Assembly (NCBI GenBank): GCA_963576725.1
Contig: OY755252.1
Location: 53,438,615 to 53,502,614 of the forward strand
Direction: 5' to 3'
Length of the DNA: 64,000 nt
Source: Azorinus chamasolen
Taxonomy: Eukaryota > Mollusca > Bivalvia > Cardiida > Solecurtidae
Part shown: in pieces, positions 9,756 through 19,796 of the stretch
Position numbering within the stretch: position 1 is the first letter of the stretch
How the letters are laid out: every line of letters begins with the position of its first letter
Made by a program: the position numbers and the translations under genes
Notes under the pieces: model-generated
The model's database searches: none
What the model was told of the DNA's origin: nothing
What the model saw: only the letters and a program-made list of their open reading frames with translations

Positions 9756-10079
9756 ATATTTAAAGCTTGAACGTATAGGAATTGTGTAACATGTGCAAAA
9801 TATTGGATTTTAAGGAGGCATAATAAATAAGCTGCATATGATAAGACTGACGGGAAAATATGGGAGTGGAAACATTTATTTGACAAATAGGGCAGCCCAT
9901 GATCAGATAGCTCCAGGATGAGCTGCCAATGGTATACAGGTAGCACTGTCCATTGGCAGGTTAAATGCAGACGTCTGTTAATTGTATAGCGAAAGTGATG
10001 CAGAAAACTCACATCGTAGTATTTCCATCCTTCAGTGGTAACCTTTCGGCACATATCTTTGTCCACAAAATACAATCAA

Positions 10080-10130
10080 TGTGACAAAAAGATTGGATCC
10101 TGATGATATGCCGAGTTGTTCGATGCTGTA
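10080..10130. mobile_element. TTAA-2 core fragment
   Basis: GATTGGATCCTGATGATATG, CCGAGTTGTTCGATG: one arm and the apex only. Confidence 0.4.
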
Positions 10131-10167
10131 CTATTACACAATATACAAAGTCCACATTGAAACCTTA

Positions 10168-10645
10168 TGTAGAGCCAGGAGCGTAGCTGGATTGAAATGT
10201 AATATATGCACCCTGACTAGAAAGGTCATCTGCAGGTGGATTTGGGAGTATATTTCTGCATTATTCCATGACACATATAACCACCAAATGCATATAAAGA
10301 ATCAAAGGAATTTAACTAATTCCCTCATAGGTTATTACAAGAACCAACCTCTTAGAATAAATCTACCGAAAATGAGCATTTACCAGAGAAAAGGAACCTT
10401 TTAGAATTGTGTAGTTTTAAAGCCATTGGGATAAAAAGAGGATTTGCTCCAGGTTACTTTTACAGAATCGTCAAAAGGCGACGATATAAGGGAATATGTT
10501 TTAAAGCTTACGCGACACGACAATGTATGTCACAGCTCCCCCATTAGAGTCCGATTTTTATTCTAATTCGTCACAATAATGGTTTCACCTTGACGATTGA
10601 CGTTACGCACGTGAATAAGTGCGCATCGCTAGCTACGCCCCTGAT
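10168..10645. mobile_element. Element with CAGGGGCGTAGC-like inverted ends
   Basis: The left end CAGGAGCGTAGCTGG (10171) and right end CTAGCTACGCCCCTG (10642) are inverted copies. The left end and following sequence (AAATGTAATATATGCACCC) recur at 50940-51104. CAGGGGCGTAGC-type ends are seen in hAT-like elements; that assignment is an inference. A TTAA-3 MITE is nested inside. Confidence 0.5.
10312..10504 (+). mobile_element. TTAA-3 MITE nested
   Basis: TTAACTAATTCCCTCATAGG to GGGAATATGTTTTAA, with TAAATCTACCGAAAATGAGC and CGTCAAAAGGCGACGATATA. The stem is partly decayed (AGGATTTGCTCC). Confidence 0.7.
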
Positions 10646-10659
10646 AGCAGACCATAATC

Positions 10660-10697
10660 ATAGCAGATGGAAATTATTTGGCAGCGAAAGGGTTAAA
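10660..10697 (+). mobile_element. TTAA-2b right tip
   Basis: GCAGATGGAAATTATTTGG, CAGCGAAAGGGTTAA is a clean copy of the TTAA-2b tip. Confidence 0.55.
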
Positions 10698-10935
10698 CCC
10701 TGTCTAGGCGACCCCATGACATTTCGATAATTATGTTATAAATTGCACCATTTGACAGCTACGACGTCCCATATATCCTCCATTACAATAAAACACACGC
10801 CTATAAGGCTTAATGAGAAACTGTACCCAATAACCTAACAGCCTGAATGTAAACCCAGACTGATGAGCGACATCTGATCAGTATCTATAAATATACCATG
10901 AAAACTCGCAAAGCCGATTTTTTATTAAAATTACT
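10698..10935. other. Mostly unrecognised; faint TTAA-1 stem
   Basis: TAAACCCAGACTGATGAGCG and CATCTGATCAGTATC at 10853-10892 may be a dead TTAA-1 stem. Nothing else is seen. Confidence 0.3.
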
Positions 10936-11065
10936 TGATATTTTTTAGGCAGCTGACTGCTTAATGATTGGTGACAGTGATGCAGAAAGCTCTCTGAAGA
11001 GATTTCTACATGACATTCACCCTGTATTAAGCTGACATATGTCTTAACGACCGATACTAAATTTC
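10936..11065. mobile_element. TA-1 MITE, ends decayed
   Basis: TTTTTTAGGCAGCTGACTGC, TTAATGATTGGTGACAGTG, GATGCAGAAAGCTC, and the mirrored CATTCACCCTGTATTAAGC. Confidence 0.55.
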
Positions 11066-11188
11066 AATTAAATGTAAGGATTAGCAAGGATTTACTCGAC
11101 ACTATTCGCAAAGTGTCATAAATTAGCACATCATATGACCTTTGGAAACAAGATCATGGAATGACAAACATTCCATCTTAAGTAATTG

Positions 11189-11402
11189 TTAGACACATTT
11201 CCTCGTATGTTTAGATCCAGCCTCTTTGAATAAATCTACTGAAAAGGAGCATTTACTAGAGAAAAATAAAAATAAAATAATAGAATTGAGTCGTTTTTGG
11301 AACAATTGTGATAGATAGAGCATTTGCTCCTATGAAGCAAATGCTCAATATATCAAAATGGTTTCAAACGTCAAAGGCCTCATTATGAGAGAATGGGTCT
11401 GA
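11189..11402 (+). mobile_element. TTAA-3 MITE
   Basis: AAATCTACTGAAAAGGAGC, stem ATAGAGCATTTGCTCC / GAAGCAAATGCTC, TTATGAGAGAATGGGTC. Terminal TTAA sites have mutated (TTAG, TCTG). Confidence 0.7.
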
Positions 11403-11928
11403 CGGATTTCTGTAACCAAAATGGACATGTTTTATTTTATGTCTATCAATGACAACATAGTCTTTAGTACATGCATACCGTATCATTGACAGATTAATTT
11501 CATGAAAACGCTTTTCGCTTTTATAACCGTGGATATAATTCCATTTGGTAAGAAGAGATGAACTGGAAAGCTCGATTCTTTATTTACACGTAGTCTGTGT
11601 TTGCAATATTCTTCGGTACCAGCATCTGTCGGTATCTCTGTCTACGCTGTGTCTACAACTGGAGAAATGTTGCCATGTCAAACGACATCGGAGAACAAAG
11701 TTTTAATGAGGTACTCTGTTCATGTTTACGCCAATTTTGAGTAACAAAACAACTTAAGAATCGAGATGTGTGTGAATTGAAACTAAGTCAATGTTAAAGC
11801 GCACGGTAAGGAAAGAAATGTTAGTACCAAACAAAAAGAGAATCGTTGTTACCTCGGAAACCAACAAAGACACGCCCGCCATACATTGGAATATTCTTTA
11901 ACCACATTGGAATATTCTTTAACCCATT

Positions 11929-12145
11929 CCCTCATATTGACGACTTTTGACGACTCTGTAAAAGTCACTTTGTGAAACCATTGTGATAAATAGAGCATTT
12001 GCTCCTATAGGAGCAACTGCTCTATTTATCACAATGGTTTTAAACTACAAAATTCTAAAATTTTCATTTCTCTAGTTAATGCTCCTTTTCGGTAGATTTA
12101 TTCAAAGAGGTTGTATAAAAAATAGCCTATGAGGTAATGGGTTGA
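11929..12145 (-). mobile_element. TTAA-3 MITE, complete
   Basis: TTAACCCATTCCCTCATATT to AATGGGTTGA. Stem AACCATTGTGATAAATAGAG mirrored by CTCTATTTATCACAATGGTT, with apex GCTCCTATAGGAGC at 12001-12014. The best copy of this family in the window. Confidence 0.85.
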
Positions 12146-12206
12146 AAGCAAATATGTGTACCGTGTACATGTATACTCAAAGCACACGTAGGTTAAGGTT
12201 AACTAA

Positions 12207-12723
12207 GGCATGACAATCGTTGCAATATTCAATTTCACATTTTTCTTTTTCTTTTTTTTTTATATCCAGTAGTTTCTTTTTCTCATTCGATATTTCAACA
12301 TTTTTCATTCATTTTTTATTCAATATTTTCTTTTTCTCATTTGATGTTTGAAAATATTTCATTTGATAATTTTTTTTATTTGATGTTGCTAAAAGATTTA
12401 ATTCTATAATTTGCCTCGTAGGATAGGCTACTAGATAGAGTTGTAAGCTCGGAAATCATTGGACGAACAAATCACTCAGCTTCAAAATGGTATTGTTAGA
12501 TCTTTAACACAGACACTTATTGACCAAAGTACATAATTCAACTCCATCTAGTAGCCTATCCCATGAGGTAAATTATCGAATGAAATTTCTTTTTCGCAAT
12601 ATTATATGAATTTTTTTATCAAATGAAAAATATTCAAACATCGAATGAGAAAAAGAAAAAGTTGGATATTTATTTTTATCAAATGAAAAATTTGAAGTTG
12701 AATATTGCAACGTTTGTCACGCC
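12207..12723. repeat. AT-rich foldback element, about 517 bp
   Basis: Starts GGCATGACAATCGTTGCAAT and ends ATTGCAACGTTTGTCACGCC. The arms (about 200-240 bp) stay alignable inward through TTTCTTTTTCTCATTCGAT repeats to GGATAGGCTACTAGATAGAG / CATCTAGTAGCCTATCC, leaving a loop of under 100 bp. No ORF. Looks like a palindromic MITE or foldback of an unrecognised class. Confidence 0.75.
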
Positions 12724-13179
12724 ATAATTAACACAGTAGAATTTTTTCAGCCATTGTTGTAAAAACCTAATGAATATTCAGTGTTGTTTGGAAATCGGAG
12801 ATTGGCCGTATGTGTTCTATGTTTTCCGTGTAATCAGTCAAGTTTCCCGTCTCTTTAAAAGTCGGCGGTTTTCTTAGGATTTGGCAGTATTCAGATTCCG
12901 TTAAATTTTAGCCGAATTTATATAAATTGTTGGAAAATAAGCTGTACGCATTATCTTTAACGATGTGAATATGTATACAACGTTTAGTGTTGATTGATCT
13001 ATACGGACAATGGGGAGAATACAACTTTAACGTGCATGTACTCACTTGGTTTAACATTAGATACAATTGGAAGGGCACAATGAAATAGCACTTGTATTGA
13101 TTGGTTCAGGGCCAACACTCAGACTGTATTAACAACTGCAAATTACATGTAATTTGCTGCAGATCACTTGTAGTTCAAA

Positions 13180-13345
13180 CACTTGCAAACAGAGGATACC
13201 CAGATCAGACGGCTCCTATCGGATCCATCTGAAAACAGTGATCAGGGTCTATTATGTTTGCTTATGAAATGAAAACATATCTGACTCAACGGTTTCTACC
13301 AATACCAATATATCCTGTATACGTATGCACTTATAGTATATCAGC
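13180..13345 (+). mobile_element. TTAA-1 MITE, outer tips lost
   Basis: Stem 13183-13262 (GCAAACAGAGGATACCCAGA to AGGGTCTATTATGTTTGC) with an insertion near the apex, then the decayed right half. Confidence 0.6.
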
Positions 13346-13593
13346 AGCCCAATCTTTGATGGACATTCAAAATGACTATGGTTTACGAGCTGCACTATTT
13401 TTCACTGTGCTCACTTAACCTTACTAATGCCCAAGAACTCTTTAATGTTATATGCGTTGTTAACATTATGCAGGTAATTTGCTGTTCAGCACAATATATT
13501 CAAAATACCTTCTGCACTCTGAGCAATTAATATCGGCAAATATTGTCGTATTCTGCAAAAAATCCATATATTTTCAAAAACAAATGTCAGAGT

Positions 13594-13760
13594 AAAAACG
13601 ACAATGTGCTCAGCAGACGACAATGTGTCAAGCAGACGACAATGTGCTCTGCAGAATATAATGTGTTCAGCAGACGACAATGTGCTCTGCAGAATATAAT
13701 GTGTTCAGCAGACGACAATGTGCTCTGCAGAATATAATGTGTTCAGCAGACGACAATGGT
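13594..13760. repeat. 19/38-bp higher-order minisatellite
   Basis: CAGACGACAATGTG alternates with CAGAATATAATGTG in 19-bp half units, giving a 38-bp repeat at 13632, 13670, 13708 and 13746. Confidence 0.85.
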
Positions 13761-14130
13761 GGCACTAAAAGGTTTAAGCTACCACCTGTTATAAAAATCT
13801 GGATTTACATGTAGACTTCTTATTAGTGTCCGTGTTAGAGAGACTTCACTGAAGGGCACAATGGTTGACAGGATTTGTGTCAGTCTTCCGCCGACGCACA
13901 GCGACATTATCTTCATTTGTAATGGCTGTAAATCCAGCATAGAATCCAAATCAACGGCGGTAAGCTTTTGAAATGTATCTAAATAGACCTAAATGAACTG
14001 ATAAGTAAGCAAAAATGAGCTAGTGAGCGACACAACAGCTCTCAGACTGCCTGCCATACATATTCCATTTTTATTGCACATTGTCTGTTGTGTATTTGAC
14101 CTTTATAAACTTTTATGTACCCATTTATAC
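13761..14130. other. Mostly unrecognised; weak first-exon candidate
   Basis: CACAATGG at 13857-13864 opens a 33-codon frame that ends exactly at GCG|GTAAGC (13959/13960). A good start context and donor, but no homology that I recognise. Confidence 0.2.
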
Positions 14131-14134
14131 CATA

Positions 14135-14333
14135 AATAAACCCAGATCAGACGGCTTCTATAGAATGCCTCTGATCAGAGTCTGCTCTGTTTGCTTTTGA
14201 GAAGACAGATCTAATTCTACAGTTTTTGTGAAAGTAAAAACATCCCTTGAAAGGTTTACATTATAAATATTGAGCTAAAACGTATTCCTGTTGTCATTAT
14301 TTCTTACACGAATACAGACCAGGGAAAAGTTTA
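14135..14333 (+). mobile_element. TTAA-1 MITE
   Basis: Stem AAACCCAGATCAGACGGCTT / GCCTCTGATCAGAGTCTGC, then AGATCTAATTCTACAG, ending CAGGGAAAAGTTTAA. Confidence 0.65.
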
Positions 14334-14360
14334 ATATTATGTGGCAATATCGTTGGGGAC

Positions 14361-14420
14361 CTCGGGGATACAAGAAACATCTCGGGGATACAAGAAACAT
14401 CTCGGGGATACAAGAAACAT
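14361..14420. repeat. 20-bp x 3 tandem
   Basis: CTCGGGGATACAAGAAACAT, three perfect copies. Confidence 0.95.
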
Positions 14421-14430
14421 TTTTTTACTA

Positions 14431-14475
14431 CCGTGCTATACTCGACCTGACTCGCATTTGGATACAAACTGTTCA
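14431..14475 (-). mobile_element. TTAA-2 tip fragment
   Basis: CTCGACCTGACTCGCATTTG matches the inverted TTAA-2 right tip. Confidence 0.4.
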
Positions 14476-14679
14476 AAGAAATGAGTGAGATTGATACTAG
14501 CTGGATAATGGATAAATTGCCGAACGATTTCATGTCAACATGGTAATGAACACGCACTCACAAACCCAATGAGACGTGTTTAATTATCTACATTATAGAG
14601 CTAGTGTATCTATTTTTAATGAGATATCCAGAGCAACAATGGCGTTTTAGAGGTGCTATAATATTATCTAAACCATTAG

Positions 14680-14855
14680 TTAACCCTTTCCCTCATGTAA
14701 GCATCTTTTAAGGCCTTTGCAAACAGGGAAGACACAGATCAGAAGGTTCCTGTAAGGAGCCGTCTGATCAGGGTCTGCTCTGTTTGCTAGTTAGTTAACA
14801 AACATTCACGATTTCATTATTTCTTACATGAATATTAAACAGAGAATGTGCTAAT
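14680..14855 (+). mobile_element. TTAA-1 MITE with right-half deletion
   Basis: TTAACCCTTTCCCTCATG tip, stem 14719-14788, shortened right half (TTCATTATTTCTTACATG) ending GAGAATGTGCTAA. Confidence 0.75.
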
Positions 14856-14879
14856 TATTTATTCTACAATTATTTATTC

Positions 14880-15122
14880 TATAGATACGTATTTCAGCGT
14901 CTAAATAAACAAAGCAGACCCAGATCAGAAGGTTCATGTAGGGGCCATCTGATCAGGGATGTAACTGTTTGCTGAAGTTATATATACAAGTATTTATCTG
15001 ACTCCACAGTATCTGTCGTAGTGAAAATGTCCTTTGTTCAAAGTTCCATTCCAGAACATCAGCTTATTGATATGCATACAGTCATTATACTTGTATGAAT
15101 ATTCATTAGGCAACAGGTTAGT
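14880..15122 (+). mobile_element. TTAA-1 MITE, left tip decayed
   Basis: Stem AACAAAGCAGACCCAGATCA / CCATCTGATCAGGG, then the full right half with TATGAATATTCATTAGG. Confidence 0.65.
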
Positions 15123-15208
15123 ATTTATATGTAACTGTTTAACTGTTTTAAAGTTAACCCACATAGCCAGGGTATTTATTTTTAATGAGATATTCAGGGA
15201 TATACACT

Positions 15209-15322
15209 GATATGGAGTCATTTAGCAATAGTGAAGCAGGGTACCAAGGTACGAATAGATATATAGGTATGTAGTCATTTAGCAGTACTGGAGCGGGGTA
15301 CCAAGGTACATGTACGAATAGA
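15209..15322. repeat. About 58-bp direct duplication
   Basis: GAGTCATTTAGCAATAGTG and GTAGTCATTTAGCAGTACTG, each followed by GGGGTACCAAGGTAC-like sequence and GAATAGATA. Confidence 0.75.
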
Positions 15323-15324
15323 TA

Positions 15325-15620
15325 ATAAACTTAGTGTGTTTAAATATTTAGCCCATCGGTTGCTGTTTATTGTCTTTTTATCCAGTCACCAGGCTTCTCT
15401 AGTGACATAATAAAGGGGGTGCAAATAAACTTAGGTTTATTAGGTTACTTCCGGTAGTGGAAGGTTTATTAGGTTAGTAGATAGGCGTACTGATTCTATA
15501 ACCATGGAACTATTTTAGTTTTCTGTAAATATTCATAAACATGTTGATGGAATAGATCTAACAGATCTATTTGGTCACCAGAAGAATTATTCAAATGAGA
15601 AAAAAATAAAAATAATTGGC
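15325..15620. other. No recognisable feature
   Basis: Contains only a short GTTTATTAGGTTA duplication near 15430-15475. Confidence 0.4.
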
Positions 15621-15720
15621 TACAGCTGGATTCGAACCCGCGCCTGATCCTACAAAACCTAATTCTAATCTCTCTAGAGACGTCGCCCTTACCGATTACG
15701 CCACTGAGGCCACATACAAA
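15620..15720 (-). mobile_element. tRNA-derived sequence with Pol III A and B boxes
   Basis: On the minus strand: TGGCGTAATCGG fits the A box and GGTTCGAATCC is a perfect B box about 52 nt later. A T-rich stretch (ATTTTTATTTTTTT) follows as a possible terminator. The acceptor stem pairs only about 4 bp and no convincing anticodon arm forms. A SINE head or tRNA pseudogene is therefore more likely than a working tRNA. Confidence 0.55.
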
Positions 15721-16250
15721 ATGACGTTGATTTATCACTTTTATTAATTTAATCCACCGCTGGCAAAACCCGTTTTTGATAAAATCAAACCTGGAAGCAA
15801 AGATTGACAGATAAATAGTAAATGTTTTCTTTTCACTCTCACGATTATTTGATTGATAAACTCTTACAGGGGCGGTGATAGTCATAAACCTAAATATAGC
15901 CTGTTCAGTTCCATCGATTTCTGAGTGACGTTAGGTAGAATCTAAAAATAGAAACCGAGACTACGTAACTCGAATTTGACCAAAGAATATAGATCATGTC
16001 TGTTTGAAATAACTTATCGACCCTCGATTCAAATCATCTTATTTTTCAAATTCAACCACGTTTCCCTTCTAGTAATACAAGTATCGAAACTATATTCCTC
16101 TGCGGTAGCTCATTAGATCTATTTACGTCTAAATGGAAGTGAAAAGGGAGGGATCCGTTGATCGAAAAACTGCATTTTCAATGTAAATTATTTCAAGAGT
16201 GTTATGAGTCTATAAAAAAGACATTTAACTATATTGACTGGATAAATCGA
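15721..16250. other. No recognisable feature
   Basis: No family match or coding signal. Confidence 0.45.
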
Positions 16251-16385
16251 ATAATAGGTTAGTGCCGTAGATGGGACGCCTTTATCCGACTCGGAGAGAA
16301 AACAGTTGAGGCTCGGCAAGCCTCGCCTCAACGTTTTCTCCCCTCGTCGGATAAAGCGTCCCATCTACGGCACTAACCTATTATT
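16251..16385. repeat. GC-rich near-perfect hairpin, 135 bp
   Basis: AATAATAGGTTAGTGCCGTA is mirrored at the other end by TACGGCACTAACCTATTATT. The arms include GATGGGACGC, TTTATCCGA and GAGAAAAC. The loop region GAGGCTCGGCAAGCCTC is itself a hairpin. GC content is clearly above the surroundings and no other copy is present in the window. Confidence 0.85.
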
Positions 16386-16430
16386 CTCTATGTATGCTGG
16401 GTTTCTATGACCAAAACGTACGCACTAGTC

Positions 16431-16652
16431 CTAACCCTTTACTTCATATAAACGTGTTTTCACGCATTTGCAAACAGAGTAGACCCAGATCAAAACGGCT
16501 CCTATAGGAATGGAATTTGAAAGATATTCTTCTTTACTTTCTAAAAGGGCTACACTTTTTCACCTTCCATATTTCGTTATAAAGTTTCCATGAATATTCA
16601 GAAGGTACGTGTATTGAAATTTAGAATAAACATAGAGCATGACAAGGGATAC
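16431..16652 (+). mobile_element. TTAA-1b MITE lacking second stem arm
   Basis: CTAACCCTTTACTTCATA, GCAAACAGAGTAGACCCAGA, apex GGCTCCTATAGGA, then straight into the TTAA-1b right half (TTCACCTTCCATATTTCG, ATGAATATTCAGAAGG). Confidence 0.7.
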
Positions 16653-16730
16653 ATCCCTTCTACAGTCATGGTAATGTCGTCTGCTACAATAGTTTCGTCT
16701 GCTTTATTCTTCATTGATAAGAGTGTAAAA

Positions 16731-16833
16731 TTGTTTGGATTTAGATTTGATGTCGAGTTAGCCGTGTTTGATCTGGATCCAAACTATTTTCATAGCTGAG
16801 ACACAGATTCATCGCTGGCAGCGAAGGACTTAA
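16731..16833 (+). mobile_element. TTAA-2b MITE, partial
   Basis: TTGTTTGGATTTAGATTTGA / GATCTGGATCCAAACTA stem; tip GGCAGCGAAGGACTTAA. The final TTAA is shared with the next element. Confidence 0.6.
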
Positions 16834-17089
16834 CCCGTTACATTGTACTCCATAAATATCTATGAAAGAAATTTTGATATCATGAATCCTAATAAGATTA
16901 TATTTCAGAAGGGCATATTAATTTATAATCTTTTAACAAAGAAGAAACTGTAGAATCAAATCTATATTACACCATAAGCAAATAGAGCAGATCCTGATCA
17001 GACGGATCCTATAGGAGCCGTCTGATCTCGGTCTACTCTGTTTGCAAAGGTGTAGAAAGACGTATAGAATTTATGGAATAAAAGGTTAC
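16830..17089 (-). mobile_element. TTAA-1 MITE, near complete
   Basis: TTAACCCGTTACATTG to TATGGAATAAAAGGTTAC. Stem 16977-17045 with apex GGATCCTATAGGAGCC. Its first TTAA is the last TTAA of the neighbouring TTAA-2b. Confidence 0.75.
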
Positions 17090-17384
17090 ACCAATTTGAA
17101 CCATAAAGGCAGATGCTTTATTTCTGTAAAAATAGCTTTATCGACCTTATCATTCCTGCAAATTGGGTCATGTCATGTCAGTTGGGAGCTATCAATGCAG
17201 CTAATCCACAGTCATATCATCAATATACATTTATTCCTAGTGCATTCTTTTGATTTCAAAGAATTTCTATTGGTATTATAACTGCATTAAACGGCAACTG
17301 GGAACACAGAATTTTGATTATGGCACATGAAACATGGGACTTTTTTTCACTATGATAGGCAGTGCAGAACCTTTATAGAATTAT
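17090..17384. other. No clear feature
   Basis: A short TTAA-1-like stretch (GATTATGGCACATGAAACAT) sits at 17313-17334. Otherwise unrecognised. Confidence 0.35.
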
Positions 17385-17540
17385 TCAACATTTTACTCGA
17401 TGGATAATACTTTTGCAAACAAAGAACATCAGGATCAATTGGCTCGTGTAGGATCCGTCTGATCAGAGTATGCCCTGCTTGCTTTCTGAAACAATATAGA
17501 TCGGAATCAGCAGTTTCTGCCAACATTTTCATTATAAACG
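17385..17540 (+). mobile_element. TTAA-1 MITE, partial
   Basis: Stem 17412-17483 (GCAAACAAAGAACATCAGG to GTATGCCCTGCTTGC) and AGATCGGAATCAGCAGTTTC. Confidence 0.55.
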
Positions 17541-17756
17541 CATTAGCACACAGACAAGACCCAGATCGGAATGCTCTTTAGGAACCGCCTGGTCAGGGTA
17601 TGCTCTTTTTACTGATGGAATTTGATAGATCAGTTTCTTAAGTTTCTAAGATGGCTACAATGTTCCACCTTCCATTTTTCATTATAACTATTTTGCCCAT
17701 GAATATTCAGTAGGTATTGAAATTTGGTATAAATACACAACAGAGAAAGGGTTACA
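17541..17756 (+). mobile_element. TTAA-1b MITE
   Basis: ACACAGACAAGACCCAGATC stem, ATGGCTACAATGTTCCACC, ATGAATATTCAGTAGG, GAGAAAGGGTTAC. Confidence 0.7.
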
Positions 17757-17764
17757 TGTAACTT

Positions 17765-17904
17765 CATAGTTACGCCTTTATACGCCTTTGCAAACAGAGT
17801 GGACCCAGATAAGACGGCTAAGGAGCCGTCTGATCAGGGCCAGCTCTGTTTGCTTATGCCATAGAATAGATATGATTATACAGTGTCTGCCTTGACCAAA
17901 ACTT
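17765..17904 (+). mobile_element. TTAA-1 MITE truncated by minisatellite
   Basis: Stem 17790-17853 with a short apex (GGCTAAGGAGCC). The right half stops at GACCAAAACTTTCTCT, where the array begins. Confidence 0.7.
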
Positions 17905-18985
17905 TCTCTAAACTGTTACTCGTCGTCCCTCTAATTGTTACTGGTCGTCTACTCTAAATTGTTACTGGTCGTTCCCTCTAAATTGTTACTCGTCGCCCCT
18001 CTAAATTGTTACTGGTCGCCCCTCTAAATTGTTACTGGTCGACCCCTCTAAATTGTTACTCGATGTCACCTCTAAATTGTTACTCATCGCCCCCTCTAAA
18101 TTGTTACTCGTCGTCCCGCTAAATTGTTACTGGTCGCCTCCTCTCAATTGTTACTGGTCGCCCCCTCTAAATTGTTACTCGTCGTCCCCTCTAAATTGTT
18201 ACTCGTAGCGCCCTCTATATTGTTACTCGTATCCCCCTCTAAATTGTTACTCGTCGTCCCCTCTAAATTGTTACCCGTCGCCCCCTCTAAATTGTTACTC
18301 GTCGCCCTAGATATATTCTTACACGTCAACCCTCTGAATAGTCACTCCTCGCTCCTCTAAATTGTTACTCGACGTCCCCTTTAAATTGTTACTCGACGTC
18401 CCCTCTAAATTGTTACTCGTCGTCCCCTCTAAATGGTTACTCGTCGCCCCTCTAAATTGTTACTCGTCGTCCCCTCTAAATTGTTACTCGACGTCCCATC
18501 TAAATTCTTGCTCGTCGTCCACTCTAAATTCTTACTCCTCGCCCCCTCTAAATTGTTACTCGTCGCCCCTCTAAATTGTTACTCGACGTTCCCTCTAAAT
18601 TGTTACTCGTCGTCCCCTCTAAATTGTTATTCGTTGCCCCCTCTAAATTGTTAACGGTCGCCCCCTCTAAATTGTTACTCGTCCTCCTAGATATATTCTT
18701 AAACGTCAACCCTCTGAATAGTTACTCCTCGCTCCTCTAAATTCTTACTCGTCGTCCCCTCTATATTCTTACACGTCGCCCCTCCATATTCTTACACGTC
18801 GCCCCTCTCTATTCTTACACGTCGCCCCTCCATATTCTTACACGTCGCCCCTCTCTATTCTTACACGTCACCCCCTCTATATCATTACACGTCGCCCCTC
18901 TATATTCTTACACGCCATCCCATCTGAATAGTTACTCCTCGCTCCTCTGAATTGTTACTACTCGTTTCTTCTGAATTCGAACTAT
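17905..18985. repeat. About 1.08-kb minisatellite, unit 18-23 bp
   Basis: Some 45-50 degenerate units of (T)CTAAATTGTTACTCGTCGCCCC. Sub-blocks (e.g. TATTCTTACACGTCGCC at 18750-18920) form local variants. A longer block (CTAGATATATTCTTA...) is repeated at 18306 and 18686. Open frames through the array are repeat artefacts. Confidence 0.95.
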
Positions 18986-19049
18986 GTGCACATGCTTATC
19001 ATACATCGTATATTAGTGCGTAGCTGAGTATCGTGTTACCCTCGATCCT

Positions 19050-19235
19050 AAAGTCGTATCCCGTCGTAAAAAGTAATGTTTGCTCAATTCTGAACTGGTA
19101 CATTTTTGCGTTGATCCGATTGTGTCGGGAGTTTGAGAAACTGTTACTCGAGTGTTAAACAGTTACTCGGAGTCTTAACTTTATCCAAGCTATTTGCAAA
19201 TGCGTTTTAGGTTGCGGTCAGCGGGATAAAGATTA
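19050..19235 (+). mobile_element. TTAA-2 MITE, stem decayed
   Basis: TATCCCGTCGTAAAAAGTAA left tip, GAGAAACTGTTACTCGAG, CCAAGCTATTTGCAAATGCG, GTCAGCGGGATAAAG right tip. Confidence 0.65.
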
Positions 19236-19576
19236 ATTGATATTAATAATCCAGCATACAACACATAGTGATGCTTTCAGATAGTTTCCTGGATAATATC
19301 TATCATATCATGTAACCTCGTGATGTGTTACATTAACGCAGTTATTTTTTCACAGCACTTGGGACTGGCGCCATTACATACTCCGACCATACTCCATTAG
19401 TGTAATAACACATAAAACATCTCTAATCATATCTCTGTATGTTTGATCTGCCATATACTTGGATATCGACATTGTGAGAATAGTGACAGAATACCCAAGG
19501 CACGCCTAGCTTTTACCGTTTGACCGTTGAGCATGAATTGTAGCTAAGACAACATATATGGTCAACTTAGTTTAAT
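19236..19576. other. No recognisable feature
   Basis: No family match. Confidence 0.45.
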
Positions 19577-19665
19577 TTAACCCCTTACCTCATAGCAGAC
19601 GGCCCCAACAGTAACCGTCTGCTCTGTTTGTAAAGGCGTACATGTATCAGTAATAAATGGGTAAA
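19577..19665 (+). mobile_element. Miniature TTAA-1 (about 90 bp)
   Basis: TTAACCCCTTACCTCATA, then a short hairpin AGCAGACGG / CCGTCTGCT and GTTTGTAAAGGCGTAC. Both outer arms are of left-tip type. Confidence 0.55.
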
Positions 19666-19796
19666 ATTACAGTCACGAAACATATACAAGTATATGGCTG
19701 TGTTTGTGTCAGCATGTTCTTTAAAAATATAGCAGTTACATTTACTGGAACAAGTAAAAGAATCATCTCGGACAAAACCGTTTTCCCGAAATTTGT

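Larger units (their letters stand above)
11690..13015 (-). repeat. Dispersed repeat DR-2, copy 1 (split)
   Basis: 11690-11890 and 12735-13010 match, in order, 49905-50080 and 50155-50880. Shared blocks include GTTACCTCGGAAACCAAC, AAATCGGAGATT and TGTTGGAAAAT. Here it is split by a TTAA-3 and an AT-rich foldback. On the minus strand both copies keep an ATG, 30 nt, then GTAA (11882-11853 here). Possible duplicated 5' gene region or an unclassified transposon. Confidence 0.5.

Noticed and set aside
9746..10075. 109-codon open frame on the minus strand
   Set aside because: Part of it covers a degraded TTAA-1-like stem and a TA-1 remnant; no coding signal otherwise.
15496..15885. 129-codon open frame on the minus strand
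   Set aside because: It runs through the tRNA-like sequence and has no conserved motif.
18124..18654. Open frames coding Leu-Leu-Val-Ala-Pro-Ser-Lys repeats
   Set aside because: They are translations of the 18-23-bp minisatellite, open only because the unit lacks stops in that frame.
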